From Paenibacillus flagellatus (GTDB taxonomy: Bacteria; Bacillota; Bacilli; Paenibacillales; NBRC-103111): DNA of 64,000 nt. A program made the translations under genes and the position numbers. Positions 17,671 to 27,010 of this stretch are shown in pieces; position 1 is the first letter of the stretch; each line of letters opens with the position of its first letter. Location of the stretch: NCBI RefSeq assembly GCF_003217775.1, contig NZ_QJVJ01000001.1:124001-188000 (forward strand). The letters are read 5' to 3'. Under the pieces are notes generated by a model that ran no database searches, was not told the origin of the DNA, and saw nothing but the letters and a program-made list of their open reading frames with translations.

Positions 17671-18102
17671 CTACAAGCTCTCTTCCCGTCGGCCCCGGCC
17701 CGCCAGTTGCTCCATATGCCGGTGGCGCAAAATTTCCTGCACAATGTCTTGCTCGACACCGGCATTGTATTCGCGCAGCATGCCGGGGAGCAGGAACAAA
17801 TCCACGATCACCCATATGAACAAAGCGAGGGCCGGCAGGATGAGCAGGATCGTCGAGGCGATGATGATCGCATCGGATTCCAAGGCGGCACCGACGCTGA
17901 GAACGAAGTAAAACACGACGGACAGCAAAAACAAAACAAGCTGCAGCGCCCCCGTTCCCGGCCTTTTCAAGTAGAAGCGATGCAAGCCCAAGTGTCCCCC
18001 AAGCAGCATCAAGTACGCGATCGCGGTCGATTTCTCGGCGGACTTCAGCTCCGAATTGAGGACCATCAGTTCCGTTAACGTCAAATCCTGTTTGTTATGC
18101 AT
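17671..18102 (-). CDS. TM2-domain membrane protein
   Basis: A 143-residue protein. After a 25-residue soluble lead-in, residues of about 28-60 (STAIAYLMLLGGHLGLHRFY) form the TM2 signature with G-HR-Y, followed by two more hydrophobic segments. TM2 proteins have no firmly assigned function in bacteria. It starts 7 bases after its paralogue at 18110-18436, and the two are clearly a tandem duplication. Confidence 0.82.
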   Translation of the reverse strand: MHNKQDLTLTELMVLNSELKSAEKSTAIAYLMLLGGHLGLHRFYLKRPGTGALQLVLFLLSVVFYFVLSVGAALESDAIIIASTILLILPALALFIWVIVDLFLLPGMLREYNAGVEQDIVQEILRHRHMEQLAGRGRREESL

Positions 18103-18109
18103 GCCGCGA

Positions 18110-18436
18110 TTAACCTTGCTTCTGTCTTACGATTTGCTCCATAATGCGTCCTTCCACGTCGCGGTTATGGTCTTTTACCCACGTATGCAGAAGGAACGCG
18201 TCCACGAGCCACCAGATGCTGGTCGCGATCATCCCGATTACCGTCAGCGACAAGATGAGCTGCGCGATGGCCGATCCTTTCTTTCTCATGTAAAAGCGAT
18301 GTCCTCCGAACAGCCCGAGGAAGTACCAGAGGATATAGGCAACCACCATGTTCTTCCCGTGATTCTTCACCTCTTGGTCGAGGAGGAGCAGCTCGCGTGC
18401 GTCCAGCTGGCTTTTTAGCGCGATGTTGTAGCTCAT
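18110..18436 (-). CDS. TM2-domain membrane protein
   Basis: A 108-residue protein with the TM2 signature (VVAYILWYFLGLFGGHRFYM) and a second hairpin of membrane segments. It is the first gene of a two-gene operon with the paralogue at 17671-18102. A sigma-A promoter is at 18484-18512 and the ribosome site is AAGGAG. Confidence 0.85.
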   Translation of the reverse strand: MSYNIALKSQLDARELLLLDQEVKNHGKNMVVAYILWYFLGLFGGHRFYMRKKGSAIAQLILSLTVIGMIATSIWWLVDAFLLHTWVKDHNRDVEGRIMEQIVRQKQG

Positions 18437-18483
18437 TGCAAAAACAGTCTCCTTTTGTCATGAATTGTCACAATTACGTAACT

Positions 18484-18512
18484 AGTATAATGAATGAAGC
18501 GCATTTGGACAA
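18484..18512 (-). promoter_or_regulatory. sigma-A promoter of the TM2 operon
   Basis: Minus-strand TTGTCC (18507-18512) and TATACT (18484-18489) are 17 bases apart, about 50 bases upstream of the start codon at 18436. Confidence 0.6.
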
Positions 18513-18562
18513 CTATAATTTTCCACTCCTTCGGAAAACGCAGTTTTTCGTGCATCGCCGAA

Positions 18563-18592
18563 ACAAAAAAACCATCCCCGACAAAGGGATGG
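18563..18592 (-). terminator. terminator after the MacB-like exporter operon
   Basis: Stem CCATCCC (18572-18578) pairs with GGGATGG (18586-18592) and is followed on the minus strand by TTTTTTT. It lies about 115 bases downstream of the permease stop. Confidence 0.75.
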
Positions 18593-18708
18593 AATACACG
18601 ATCACCAATGGACATCCGCATACGGCTGCCATTCACTCGCCGCCGCCGGAGCGCCCCGAGCGCCCGTAAACCGATAGCCGGGATCCGGCGAGCCCCGGCT
18701 CCAATCGC

Positions 18709-21276
18709 TCAGGGCCCCCGCAGCAAGTGCAGCGGCTTTGCGCTTATCTGCCGAAGAGAGGCAAGCACGGTCACGATCGCCGTGGTCAGCATGGACAGAC
18801 CGACTCCGATCCCGCACCATGCAAGGTCGAGGTCGATGGTTCCTTTGACGACCAAACTTAAGGCAAATAGGGCAAAAGCCAGTCCGAATGCCGAGCCGAT
18901 CGCTCCCGCGATGAAGGCGAGTATCAGGTTCTCGGCCAAAACGGAGCGCAGCAGTCGACCCGTGGAAAGCCCGATCGTTTTTAAAATGGCGACATCCCTT
19001 TTCTTCTGGAGAAGCGAGATGACGACCTGGTTCCCGATCATCAGAATAGCCGTCAAAAACGAAAAGAGCGCAATCGTCGAGAAGAAGGTGCTTTGCATGT
19101 CGAGCGTTTTTCGCAAGCTTTCGACTACGGTTCCGTTAATCGAGTAGGCAACGGCGGAAGAGGGCAGCGATTTTTGGAGCGCCGACAAGGTATGCTGCGT
19201 AGCCTTAGCCGAAGCTTCGACATGGTAGACGAGACGCGCCGGTCTTCCGTACGTTTCCAAAGTGCTTGCCGGTATGTAGATGCCGGCCGTCTTAATCGTA
19301 CCGGATTCAAAAAAACCGACGACTTTCAGAGAGACCCGACGATCGGAAAGCATAATATCCACGGTATCTCCCGTTCCTATCCCCAAATCCCGGGCATAGT
19401 TTTCCAGCAGGACGGCGTGCAGTCTGCCGTTGTCGTCCGCACGAAGGCCGCGGCCTTCCATGATCCGATAGGCTTGGTCATCCGTTGCCGGGTCTATGCC
19501 GTGAACCGAAACGTTCATGTCGTGCAAATATGCCGACTTGCGCCGTTCGGCGGCCGCGCGGAAATGGAGTACGGCTTCTTCCCCGTTGATTCGGGCGAAG
19601 GAGCCCCTCATCTCGTAAGCTTTGTTGAACCCCTCGATACCCGGCGTTTGCCGCAATGTCCGGGTGACGGTCTGTTCGTCGACGGCTGCCGCGGAGACAA
19701 GCAGGTTACCTTTCCACTGCCGCTCCATCTGATACTCGACCGAGCTAATCAGGTTGTCGGCAAACAACTGGCTTGCGACGACGGACAGTACGCCGACCGA
19801 CAACGTAATGGTCAGCAGCGCATTACGCTTGTATTCGGAGCCGAGATTGTGCAGCGGGATGAACAAGCTTAGCGGAGTAAGGTGCTTCAGTCGGCCCAGA
19901 AGACGATAGAACAGCCCGTACAAGCCGGCGGCGGCCGTTACGGTCAGCAGAATCACGCCCAGGATCAGCATCGACAGGACAAATGCGGCAATCCATTTGA
20001 ACGCCGCCGCATCTGGGCTGCCGGCCAGCAGCGTCTCGTGAAGATAAATCCCGATCTCGAGGCAGACGACGAGGAACAGGCGCAGCTTCGTCCGGAACGG
20101 AAGCTTGATCTTGAATCGGACGGAACCGGATTGCTGCAGCAGGTCCGATGGCGAAACTTGCATCGCGCCGTAAACGGGCGACCAGGCCGATATAAGCGCG
20201 ACACTGATACCGACAACGATAGTAAAGACAATGGCGGACGAAGAAATCTGCCAAACCAGCGGGATTCCGAGCATGTTGCCGATAGAAGCGGTCAGCCCCA
20301 TGCCGATCGCGGCGCCCGCCAATATTCCCACGATGGCGCCCGCTCCTCCCATTACGGCGGCTTCCAGCAAGAAATAGCGGGCGATCCGCCGGGTCGTCAT
20401 GCCGATCGCTTTCATGATCGCGACGTCCCGGAGTCGGGCGGACATCTGGATCGTAATCGTGTTGGAAATGGTTATGCCCGCGATCCCGATCGCCAAAAGC
20501 GAAAAAAGCTGCATGACCAGCAAAGTGCCTTTCGTGCCGGCGATCGCTTCCGCTTTTTTATCTTCGAGGTCGACTGCCTGACTGCCGGCAATCCGTTTTT
20601 GAATCTGTTCTTTGATCGCCTTCGAATCGCTCGAGTCGTGGAGGCGGATGAACGCTTCATTGATCGTCCCGTCGGGCAAGCCGAAAAGCTCCAGACTCTT
20701 CGGATACGTCAAATAAATCGTCCCCCAAAAGCCGCTGTCCGTAAACGTCTCTTGCACCCCTTCCACCAAGCCTTTGATGCGAAAAGGGGTCATGGAACCG
20801 TCATTGTTATTGACCAAGGAGACGATATCGCCGGTACTTACTTGGAGCCGTTCGGCAGCCTGACGGGAAATGAACGCTTCGTCCGCTTGCAATCCGCGGA
20901 ACCGGGAGAACCGCTCCCCTCCGTAAAACGGATAAACGCCGGGTTCGATTCCTTTGACCACGATACTCGATGTTTTATGGGCGGAGGCGATCATCGAACG
21001 GGAAACATAAGCACCCGTCATCGCTTGGCGCTCCGATTCGGCAACGATTTGCTTCAGGTCGTTTAAAGTCGTGGGCTGAAGATACGACTGCACGGCCAAA
21101 TCGGCGCCCAGCAGCTGCTTCGCGGACTGGTTCACCGATTGGGGAACCAGGCTCGTCAACGTCGTCATGCAGAAAAAGCCGGCCAATCCGACTGCGATCG
21201 TCAACAAGGTGAACAGAGAGCGGAGGGGAACTCGCATGAGGCTTCGAATGGCGGAGCGGATCGTCATGCGGCTCAC
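18709..21276 (-). CDS. ABC transporter permease, FtsX/MacB fold with duplicated domains
   Basis: An 855-residue membrane protein. An N-terminal membrane segment and large extracytoplasmic domain are followed by three membrane segments with FtsX signatures (IAGITISNTITIQM, LRDVAIMKAIGMTTRRIAR). A second extracytoplasmic domain and FtsX unit follow (KKRDVAILKTIGLSTGRLLR). Such duplicated permeases typically act in lipoprotein or peptide export or in cell-envelope defence. Its GTG start overlaps the ATPase stop by four bases (GTGA), so the two are translated together. Confidence 0.92.
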   Translation of the reverse strand: MSRMTIRSAIRSLMRVPLRSLFTLLTIAVGLAGFFCMTTLTSLVPQSVNQSAKQLLGADLAVQSYLQPTTLNDLKQIVAESERQAMTGAYVSRSMIASAHKTSSIVVKGIEPGVYPFYGGERFSRFRGLQADEAFISRQAAERLQVSTGDIVSLVNNNDGSMTPFRIKGLVEGVQETFTDSGFWGTIYLTYPKSLELFGLPDGTINEAFIRLHDSSDSKAIKEQIQKRIAGSQAVDLEDKKAEAIAGTKGTLLVMQLFSLLAIGIAGITISNTITIQMSARLRDVAIMKAIGMTTRRIARYFLLEAAVMGGAGAIVGILAGAAIGMGLTASIGNMLGIPLVWQISSSAIVFTIVVGISVALISAWSPVYGAMQVSPSDLLQQSGSVRFKIKLPFRTKLRLFLVVCLEIGIYLHETLLAGSPDAAAFKWIAAFVLSMLILGVILLTVTAAAGLYGLFYRLLGRLKHLTPLSLFIPLHNLGSEYKRNALLTITLSVGVLSVVASQLFADNLISSVEYQMERQWKGNLLVSAAAVDEQTVTRTLRQTPGIEGFNKAYEMRGSFARINGEEAVLHFRAAAERRKSAYLHDMNVSVHGIDPATDDQAYRIMEGRGLRADDNGRLHAVLLENYARDLGIGTGDTVDIMLSDRRVSLKVVGFFESGTIKTAGIYIPASTLETYGRPARLVYHVEASAKATQHTLSALQKSLPSSAVAYSINGTVVESLRKTLDMQSTFFSTIALFSFLTAILMIGNQVVISLLQKKRDVAILKTIGLSTGRLLRSVLAENLILAFIAGAIGSAFGLAFALFALSLVVKGTIDLDLAWCGIGVGLSMLTTAIVTVLASLRQISAKPLHLLRGP

Positions 21277-21986
21277 GTCCTATTCACGCGATTTTCGACT
21301 ACTTGCTCGATCTTGCCGTCCGATAGGTGGATCACCCGATCCGATACGCTCGCTACGTACGGATCGTGCGTCGCCAAAATAAAAGTCGTCCGCAAACGGT
21401 CGCGAAGGGAAAAGATCAGCTCGAGAATCACCTCGCCGGTTTTCCGGTCCAGGTTCCCGGTCGGTTCGTCGGCGATGACGACAAGCGGTTCGTTCGCGAG
21501 CGCGCGAGCGATCGCGACTCGCTGCTGCTGCCCCCCCGATAATCGCGGCGACAGGTGATGCATACGCTCCTTCATGCCGACCAGCTCCAGAAGGTCCATC
21601 GCTCGTTGGCGCATTTGCCGCCTAGTTTTCCCTTCGGCCGATAGCATGGGGAGCATGACATTTTCCAAAGCGGTCATGGTGGAAATGAGATTGTACGACT
21701 GAAAGACGAAACCGATTTTGCTCGCCCGATAGCCGGCCAATCGAGACTCGGAGAGCCGGGTAACATCCTGGCCTTGGATGAACAGATGTCCGGCAGTCGG
21801 AAGGTCAAGAGTGCCCAATATGCCAAGCAACGTCGATTTGCCGCTGCCGCTAGGGCCCATGATGCTTACCACCTCCCCCGTACGGAACGCGGTAGAAATT
21901 CCTTTCAGAATGCGGAGATGTCCCGTTTCGGTTTCGTAGCCCTTGAAGATGCCGTGAGCCTGAATGATCGGTGCGGCTGCGTTCAT
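21273..21986 (-). CDS. ABC transporter ATPase, MacB/LolD family
   Basis: About 237 residues with Walker A (GPSGSGKST), Q-loop (FVFQSYNLI), signature (LSGGQQQRVAIARAL), Walker B (LVVIADEPTGNLD) and H-loop (ILATHDP). The ATG at 21986 is preferred; an upstream TTG at 22031 is possible, and the AGGAGGG site lies 13 bases before the ATG, slightly long. It is the partner of the FtsX-type permease immediately downstream. Confidence 0.93.
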   Translation of the reverse strand: MNAAAPIIQAHGIFKGYETETGHLRILKGISTAFRTGEVVSIMGPSGSGKSTLLGILGTLDLPTAGHLFIQGQDVTRLSESRLAGYRASKIGFVFQSYNLISTMTALENVMLPMLSAEGKTRRQMRQRAMDLLELVGMKERMHHLSPRLSGGQQQRVAIARALANEPLVVIADEPTGNLDRKTGEVILELIFSLRDRLRTTFILATHDPYVASVSDRVIHLSDGKIEQVVENRVNRT

Positions 21987-22160
21987 GTTTCGATGCGTTC
22001 CCTCCTTCTTGGCGAATCGTATTGGCGTCAATAAACCCTCTACCTTCCAAGAATAGCAGGATCAGGGGGGAGTCAAAACTCGCCCGAAGGCTATTTTTAT
22101 CCCGGACCAAGGTCCTGTTAACGATTACCCCGTGATCCGTTCCGGCTTGGAGGAAAACAG

Positions 22161-22199
22161 GAAAAACCGGACCCTCCCTCCATGGAGAAGTCCGGTTTT
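22161..22199 (-). terminator. terminator after the 22212-22601 gene
   Basis: A 10-bp stem (AAAACCGGAC, 22163-22172, with GTCCGGTTTT, 22190-22199) is A/T-ended on both sides and can terminate transcription from either strand. It follows the stop codon of the small membrane-protein gene. Confidence 0.75.
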
Positions 22200-22211
22200 C
22201 GTCGTGCCGCC

Positions 22212-22601
22212 TTACTTCGGTCCGAGCATCATGGCGAGCAGCAGCACGTAGCTGACGCCCGCGATCAAGGTGAAGATGCGCAGCTTGCGCAGCGCCGTCC
22301 CCGACGAATCGCCGGCGATCAGCTGCTTGAGCGGCTTCCCCGCCATTCCCGTCATGGCGAACATGACCAAAATGAACACGACCGCCAGCACCATCCACAA
22401 GACGGAATATTCCGCCTTGCTGACCATATAGCCCCCCGACAAAAACGCAAGCACCAGCACATATTGCCCGATCCGGTTCGCCCGATGCAGCGCTTTCGCC
22501 GTCGATGGGTTCGTAGCGCCCCCGGCCAAAAACGGCAGCAAAATGTAGAAAATGAGGGCGAGTGCGGATAATACGTGAACGATATACATGGCCTGATACA
22601 C
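22212..22601 (-). CDS. four-segment membrane protein, function unknown
   Basis: About 129 residues with four hydrophobic segments (AMYIVHVLSALALIFYILLP and similar). The GTG start at 22601 lies 10 bases behind AGGAGG; a further in-frame start upstream at 22712 would add a non-membrane leader and is not supported. The family is not recognised with certainty; the even spacing of helices recalls CopD/DUF2269-type integral proteins. A promoter with a palindrome is at 22651-22700. Confidence 0.62.
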   Translation of the reverse strand: MYQAMYIVHVLSALALIFYILLPFLAGGATNPSTAKALHRANRIGQYVLVLAFLSGGYMVSKAEYSVLWMVLAVVFILVMFAMTGMAGKPLKQLIAGDSSGTALRKLRIFTLIAGVSYVLLLAMMLGPK

Positions 22602-22650
22602 GACTTGACAGCCTCCTCTTCGGTACGCGATGGAATCCCGTTCCAACTGT

Positions 22651-22700
22651 AGTATACCGAAAAGCCCGTCCACATACAAACGTTCGTGACGTTTGTCACG
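22651..22700 (-). promoter_or_regulatory. promoter with CRP/FNR-like palindrome
   Basis: On the minus strand a TATACT -10 (22651-22656) is preceded by a weak -35 (TTTGTA, 18 bases upstream). Further upstream is a 16-bp palindrome, CGTGACGTTTGTCACG (22685-22700), which fits the G-T-G-A-N6-T-C-A-C pattern of CRP/FNR-family sites. No CRP/FNR gene is in the window, so the regulator is unknown. Confidence 0.38.
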
Positions 22701-22747
22701 GAACGTTAACAACCCGTCCGGGCAGACCTGAACGAGAGATCGTGAAC

Positions 22748-22780
22748 GAAAAAAAGGCGCCTTCCGCCGGGAAGACGCTT
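22748..22780 (-). terminator. terminator after mdh
   Basis: A stem of GCGTCTTCC and GGAAGGCGC (one G-T pair) with a 4-base loop is followed on the minus strand by a run of T. It ends the citZ-icd-mdh transcript. Confidence 0.7.
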
Positions 22781-22799
22781 CGCTTGAATTCGGGGTCGG

Positions 22800-23741
22800 T
22801 CAGCCGTTGACGACGGCGATGACGTTGCGTACGGATTCGGCCGATTTGTCCATCGCCGCCTTCTCGTCCGCGGTCAGCTCGAGCTCGATCACCTTCTCGA
22901 TGCCGTCGCCGCCGAGAATCGTCAGCACGCCCATGAACAGGTCGTTATAGCCGTATTCGCCTTGCAGCAGGGCGATCGTCGGCAGGATGCGCTTTTTGTC
23001 CTTCAAAATCGCTTCGGTCATTTGCACGAGCGACGCCGCCGGCGCATAGTACGCGCTGCCGTTGCCGAGCAGGTTGACGATTTCGCCGCCGCCGGTCCGG
23101 GTGCGCTGCACGATCGCGTCGATGCGATCCTTCGGGATGAGCTTCTCGATCGGAATGCCGCCCACGCTGGAGTAGCGGACGAGCGGAACCATGTCGTCGC
23201 CGTGGCCGCCGAGAACGACGCCGCGCACGTCTTCGACCGATACGTTCAGCTCCTGCGCGATGAACGTGTTGTAGCGGGCCGTGTCGAGCACGCCGGATTG
23301 GCCGATGACGCGGTTTTTCGGGAAGCCGAGCGCTTGGTAAGCGACGTACGTCATCGCGTCGACCGGGTTGCTCAAGATGATGACATACGCGTTCGGGCTG
23401 TACGTTTTGACGTTTTCGCACACCGATTTCACGATGCCGGCGTTCGTGGTCACGAGATCGTCGCGGCTCATGCCCGGCTTGCGGGCGATGCCGGCCGTAA
23501 TGATGACGACGTCGGAATCCTTCGTATCTTCATAGTTCGCCGTTCCGACGATGCTGCTGTCGAACCCTTGAACCGGGCTCGATTCCAGCATGTCGAGCGC
23601 TTTGCCTTTCGTCGGGTTTTCGAGCTGCGGGATGTCGAGCAGAACGACGTCGCCGAGTTCTTTTTGCCCGAGCAGGAATGCGGTTGTCGCGCCCGTGAAG
23701 CCGGCGCCTACCACGGTAATCTTTTTACGCTGAATGGCCAT
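22800..23741 (-). CDS. mdh: malate dehydrogenase
   Basis: A 313-residue NAD-dependent malate dehydrogenase of the LDH-like type found in Firmicutes. It shows the Rossmann motif ([14 protein letters not shown]), the mobile-loop substrate-binding region after [15 protein letters not shown], the [11 protein letters not shown] motif and catalytic His in [14 protein letters not shown]. The ATG at 23741 follows GAAGGAGG; the in-frame ATG at 23750 lies inside that ribosome site. It interconverts malate and oxaloacetate and is the last gene of the citZ-icd-mdh operon. Confidence 0.97.
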   Translation of the reverse strand: MAIQRKKITVVGAGFTGATTAFLLGQKELGDVVLLDIPQLENPTKGKALDMLESSPVQGFDSSIVGTANYEDTKDSDVVIITAGIARKPGMSRDDLVTTNAGIVKSVCENVKTYSPNAYVIILSNPVDAMTYVAYQALGFPKNRVIGQSGVLDTARYNTFIAQELNVSVEDVRGVVLGGHGDDMVPLVRYSSVGGIPIEKLIPKDRIDAIVQRTRTGGGEIVNLLGNGSAYYAPAASLVQMTEAILKDKKRILPTIALLQGEYGYNDLFMGVLTILGGDGIEKVIELELTADEKAAMDKSAESVRNVIAVVNG

Positions 23742-23833
23742 GGGAAGCATCCTCCTTCTATCCTTTTAAGTTTTGGGGCCCCGGCGCGGTCATGCCGCGC
23801 TTCGGAGCCCCTAAAATCGGTTTGACTGAGCGA

Positions 23834-25132
23834 TTAGCCCATGTTTTTGATAACGAGGTTGGCGAACTCGGAGCATTTCACTTCGGTCGCGCCTTCCATC
23901 AGACGGGCGAAGTCGTACGTTACCGTCTTGTCGGCGATCGACTTCTCGAGCCCTTTGTAGATCAGGTCGGCCGCTTCCAGCCAGCCCAGATGCTCCAGCA
24001 TCATGACGCCGGACAGCGTTACCGAGCCCGGGTTGACGACGTCGAGGCCCGCATATTTCGGAGCGGTGCCGTGAGTCGCTTCGAAGATCGCGTGGTGCGT
24101 CACATAGTTGATGTTCGCTCCCGGCGCGATGCCGATGCCGCCTACTTGAGCCGCCAAAGCGTCGGACAAGTAGTCGCCGTTCAGGTTCAGCGTCGCGATG
24201 ACGTCGAAGTCGGTCGGACGGGTCAATACTTGCTGCAGGGCGATGTCGGCGATCGCGTCCTTCACGACGATTTTGCCTGCCGCTTCGGCGTCTTTTTGCG
24301 CTTTGTTAGCCGCTTCCGCGCCTTGCTCTTCCTTGATGCGGTCGTATTGCGCCCAAGTGAACACCTTGTCTCCGAACTCGCGCTCGGCCAGCTCGTAGCC
24401 CCAGTTTTTGAACGCGCCCTCGGTGAACTTCATGATGTTGCCTTTATGGACGAGCGTAACGCTCTTGCGGCCGTGCTTGATCGCGTATTCGATCGCGGCG
24501 CGGACGAGACGCTCGGACCCTTCGCGCGATACCGGCTTGATGCCGATGCCGGACGTTTCCGGGAAACGGATCTTTTTGACGCCCATTTCCTTTTGGAGGA
24601 ACTCGAGCACTTTTTTCACTTCCGCCGTTCCTTCTTGCCATTCCACGCCTGCATAGATGTCCTCCGTGTTCTCGCGGAAGATGACCATGTTGACGAGGTC
24701 CGGACGCTTCACCGGCGAAGGTACGCCGTTGAAGTAGCGAACCGGGCGCAAGCAGACGTACAGGTCGAGCTCTTGACGGAGCGCGACGTTCAAGGAGCGG
24801 ATACCGCCGCCTACCGGCGTTGTCAAAGGACCTTTGATCGCCACGATGTACTCGCGGATCGCTTCCAGCGTGTCGTTCGGCAGCCAGCTGTTGTACTTGT
24901 TGAACGCTTTCTCGCCGGCATATACTTCATACCATGCGATTTTTTTCTCGCCTTTATACGCTTTCTCGACCGCCGCGTCCAAAATGCGCTTGGAAGCCGC
25001 CCAAATGTCGGGGCCGGTGCCGTCGCCTTCGATGAACGGGATGATCGGATTGTTCGGGACGACCAGCTTGCCGTCGACGATCGACAGTTTCTCGCCTTCG
25101 GTCGGCGCTGCGTAATGTTCGAATTGAGCCAT
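23834..25132 (-). CDS. icd: isocitrate dehydrogenase (NADP-dependent)
   Basis: A 432-residue enzyme, the normal length for Bacillus-type Icd. It carries [14 protein letters not shown] near the N-terminus, the phosphorylatable-serine-containing substrate stretch [17 protein letters not shown], the metal-binding aspartates in [20 protein letters not shown], and the NADP-binding HGTAPKYAG. The start has AGGAGG 8 bases upstream. It oxidises isocitrate to 2-oxoglutarate. A GC-rich hairpin (23775-23811) without a T-run separates it from mdh and may set relative expression. Confidence 0.97.
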   Translation of the reverse strand: MAQFEHYAAPTEGEKLSIVDGKLVVPNNPIIPFIEGDGTGPDIWAASKRILDAAVEKAYKGEKKIAWYEVYAGEKAFNKYNSWLPNDTLEAIREYIVAIKGPLTTPVGGGIRSLNVALRQELDLYVCLRPVRYFNGVPSPVKRPDLVNMVIFRENTEDIYAGVEWQEGTAEVKKVLEFLQKEMGVKKIRFPETSGIGIKPVSREGSERLVRAAIEYAIKHGRKSVTLVHKGNIMKFTEGAFKNWGYELAEREFGDKVFTWAQYDRIKEEQGAEAANKAQKDAEAAGKIVVKDAIADIALQQVLTRPTDFDVIATLNLNGDYLSDALAAQVGGIGIAPGANINYVTHHAIFEATHGTAPKYAGLDVVNPGSVTLSGVMMLEHLGWLEAADLIYKGLEKSIADKTVTYDFARLMEGATEVKCSEFANLVIKNMG

Positions 25133-25288
25133 GGGAAACCTCCTGAAAATGGGTATGGTGATGTATGGATAAACGCCGTATAAAGGGCGCTCTTGCCCGC
25201 AAAAGAACGGGAGTCGCAGACGGCGGTCTGAAACGTCCCGTTCCCGGGAAAGCTGGTTCTATTCGACGAAGCCGTCGTATGTCGGGAA

Positions 25289-26401
25289 TTAGCGGCTTTC
25301 GATCGGAACGTATTTCTGATTGACCGGACCGGTATATTCGGCGCGCGGGCGGATCAGACGGTTGTTCTCGTACTGCTCCAAAATGTGCGCGGTCCATCCG
25401 GATACGCGGCTGATTGCGAAAATCGGCGTGAACAGGTCGCGCGGAATTTCAAGCGACGTGTAGACGGAAGCCGAGTAGAAATCGACGTTCGGCTTCAAGC
25501 CCTTTTGACCGGTGACGAGCTCTTCGATCTTGACCGACATGTCGTACCAGTTCATGTTGTTCGTAATTTTGCCGAGCTCGCGGGACATTTTTTGCAAATG
25601 CTTCGCGCGAGGGTCGCCGTTTTTGTAGACGCGGTGGCCGAAGCCCATAATTTTCTCTTTGTTGGCCAGCTTCTCGCTGATGTAGGACTCGACGTTGTCC
25701 GCCGTGCCGATCTCCTCGAGCATCGCCATGACCGCTTCGTTCGCTCCGCCGTGCAGCGGGCCCTTGAGCGCGCCGATCGCGGACGTGACGCCGGAATAAA
25801 TGTCGGACAGCGTCGCGACGGTGACGCGGGCGGCGAACGTGGACGCGTTCAGCTCGTGGTCGGCGTGGAGGACGAGAGCCTTGTCCAGCGCTTCGACGGC
25901 GATCGCTTCCGGCTCTTTGCCGGTCAGCATGTACAGGAAGTTGTAGGCGATCGATACGTTCGCCTTCGGCGCGATCGGCTCCTTGCCTTCGCGGATGCGG
26001 GCGAAAGCGGCGATAACGGCGGGCAGCTGGGCCTGAAGGCGGATCGCCTTGCGCAGGTTCGCCTCTTGGCTCATGTCGTTCGCTTCTTCGTCGTACAGCG
26101 CGAGCGCCGATACGGCCGAACGGAGCGCCGCCATCGAGTTCGTGTTTTTCGGGTACAGCTTGATTTGCTGGATGATCGCGTCGGGCACGGTCGAGCTCGC
26201 GCTCAAGTCGCGGTGCAGCTGCTCCAGCTCGGATTTGTTCGGCAGCTTGCCGTACCAAAGCAAATAAACGACTTCTTCGAAGGAAGCGTGCTCGGCCAGA
26301 TCGTCGATGTCGATCCCCCGATATGTCAGTACGCCGTCGATAATCGAGCTGATCGAGGACGTGGTGGCGACGATGCCTTCCAGACCTTTCGTTGCTGTCA
26401 T
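25289..26401 (-). CDS. citZ: citrate synthase
   Basis: About 370 residues, the typical size of type II Gram-positive citrate synthase. Visible motifs include LTYRGIDIDDLAEH, catalytic His in DHELNASTFAARV, GALKGPLHGGANEAVM with the second active-site His, and GFGHRVYKNGDPRAK. ATG 26401 lies behind AAGGAGCG; 26461 would add 20 unusual residues. It forms citrate from oxaloacetate and acetyl-CoA and begins the TCA operon. The prophage end lies directly upstream of its promoter region. Confidence 0.97.
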   Translation of the reverse strand: MTATKGLEGIVATTSSISSIIDGVLTYRGIDIDDLAEHASFEEVVYLLWYGKLPNKSELEQLHRDLSASSTVPDAIIQQIKLYPKNTNSMAALRSAVSALALYDEEANDMSQEANLRKAIRLQAQLPAVIAAFARIREGKEPIAPKANVSIAYNFLYMLTGKEPEAIAVEALDKALVLHADHELNASTFAARVTVATLSDIYSGVTSAIGALKGPLHGGANEAVMAMLEEIGTADNVESYISEKLANKEKIMGFGHRVYKNGDPRAKHLQKMSRELGKITNNMNWYDMSVKIEELVTGQKGLKPNVDFYSASVYTSLEIPRDLFTPIFAISRVSGWTAHILEQYENNRLIRPRAEYTGPVNQKYVPIESR

Positions 26402-26555
26402 CGTATATCGCTCCTTTTCGCATTGGAATTGACGTGATTGGCGACATGAAAAAACTATCAAGTTCTATGATATATGATTTGGACCGATAAGGAAACAAAT
26501 CGGGGCATAAAACTTCATTATCGGCGCCATAAACATATGCTATCTTCGGTTTTCT

Positions 26556-26631
26556 TCACATTGAATCACATTAACTCAGATTGCGCGCCGCATCGGAAAT
26601 TTACCACTTCCATTATTCTCACATTGAATCA
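26556..26631. repeat. pair of direct repeats at the prophage/citZ junction
   Basis: TCACATTGAATCA occurs at 26556-26568 and again at 26619-26631, 63 bases apart, in an AT-rich stretch between citZ and the first phage gene. They could be part of an attachment site or integrase arm-type sites. The matching site at the other end of the prophage is not in the window. The remaining bases in 26402-26676 hold the citZ leader and promoter region and nothing else clear. Confidence 0.45.
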
Positions 26632-26676
26632 TAAAAATCCATGGTGACTCAATAAATTTGTGGGTAAAATGTGGGA

Positions 26677-26708
26677 AGTCCCCACCGGCCTAATCGCTGG
26701 TGGGGACT
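26677..26708 (-). terminator. hairpin overlapping the stop of the first phage gene
   Basis: A 10-bp perfect stem (AGTCCCCACC, 26677-26686, with GGTGGGGACT, 26699-26708) has the stop codon of 26690-26917 in its loop. The T-run after it is weak on the minus strand, so termination may be partial. Confidence 0.5.
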
Positions 26709-26917
26709 TTGCCCGTCTTCCCGTATTCATACGCAACGTTTGCTACTATTCTTGATTTTTCGTAAAAGACTTCTTCAACATCCAGAAGGATTTTTCTATG
26801 TTCAAGTGGCACGACAGATCGAAGTATATCGATGTATTTCATTAGATCGTCATTTAGAGTTTTGGCATTTTGTTCGCACGCTTCAATGACGTTTTCTTTT
26901 AACAAGTTGTCCTCCAT
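26690..26917 (-). CDS. small acidic hypothetical phage protein
   Basis: A 75-residue helical, acidic protein beginning MEDNLLKENVIEACEQNAKT, with no recognised domain. AAGGAG lies upstream of its ATG. It is divergent from the Xre gene and is the only minus-strand gene downstream of the c-di-GMP riboswitch at 27335-27416. If the riboswitch transcript is long, this would be its coding target. Confidence 0.6.
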   Translation of the reverse strand: MEDNLLKENVIEACEQNAKTLNDDLMKYIDILRSVVPLEHRKILLDVEEVFYEKSRIVANVAYEYGKTGKVPTSD

Positions 26918-26938
26918 CTAAACGTCTCCTTATGTCGG

Positions 26939-26967
26939 TTTACTGCAACCAAATCGACGTGTATAAT
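26939..26967 (+). promoter_or_regulatory. sigma-A promoter of the Xre gene
   Basis: TTTACT (26939-26944) and TATAAT (26962-26967) are exactly 17 bases apart, 44 bases upstream of the start codon at 27011. This is a strong promoter for the only plus-strand gene of the prophage. Confidence 0.75.
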
Positions 26968-27010
26968 CTTTCCATACATAAAAATAATTTTTCGCAATAG
27001 AGGTGCTCCC

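Noticed and set aside
23775-23811. GC-rich hairpin between icd and mdh as terminator
   Set aside because: Strong stem but no T-run on either strand; the genes are a known operon. It may be an mRNA-processing or stability element.
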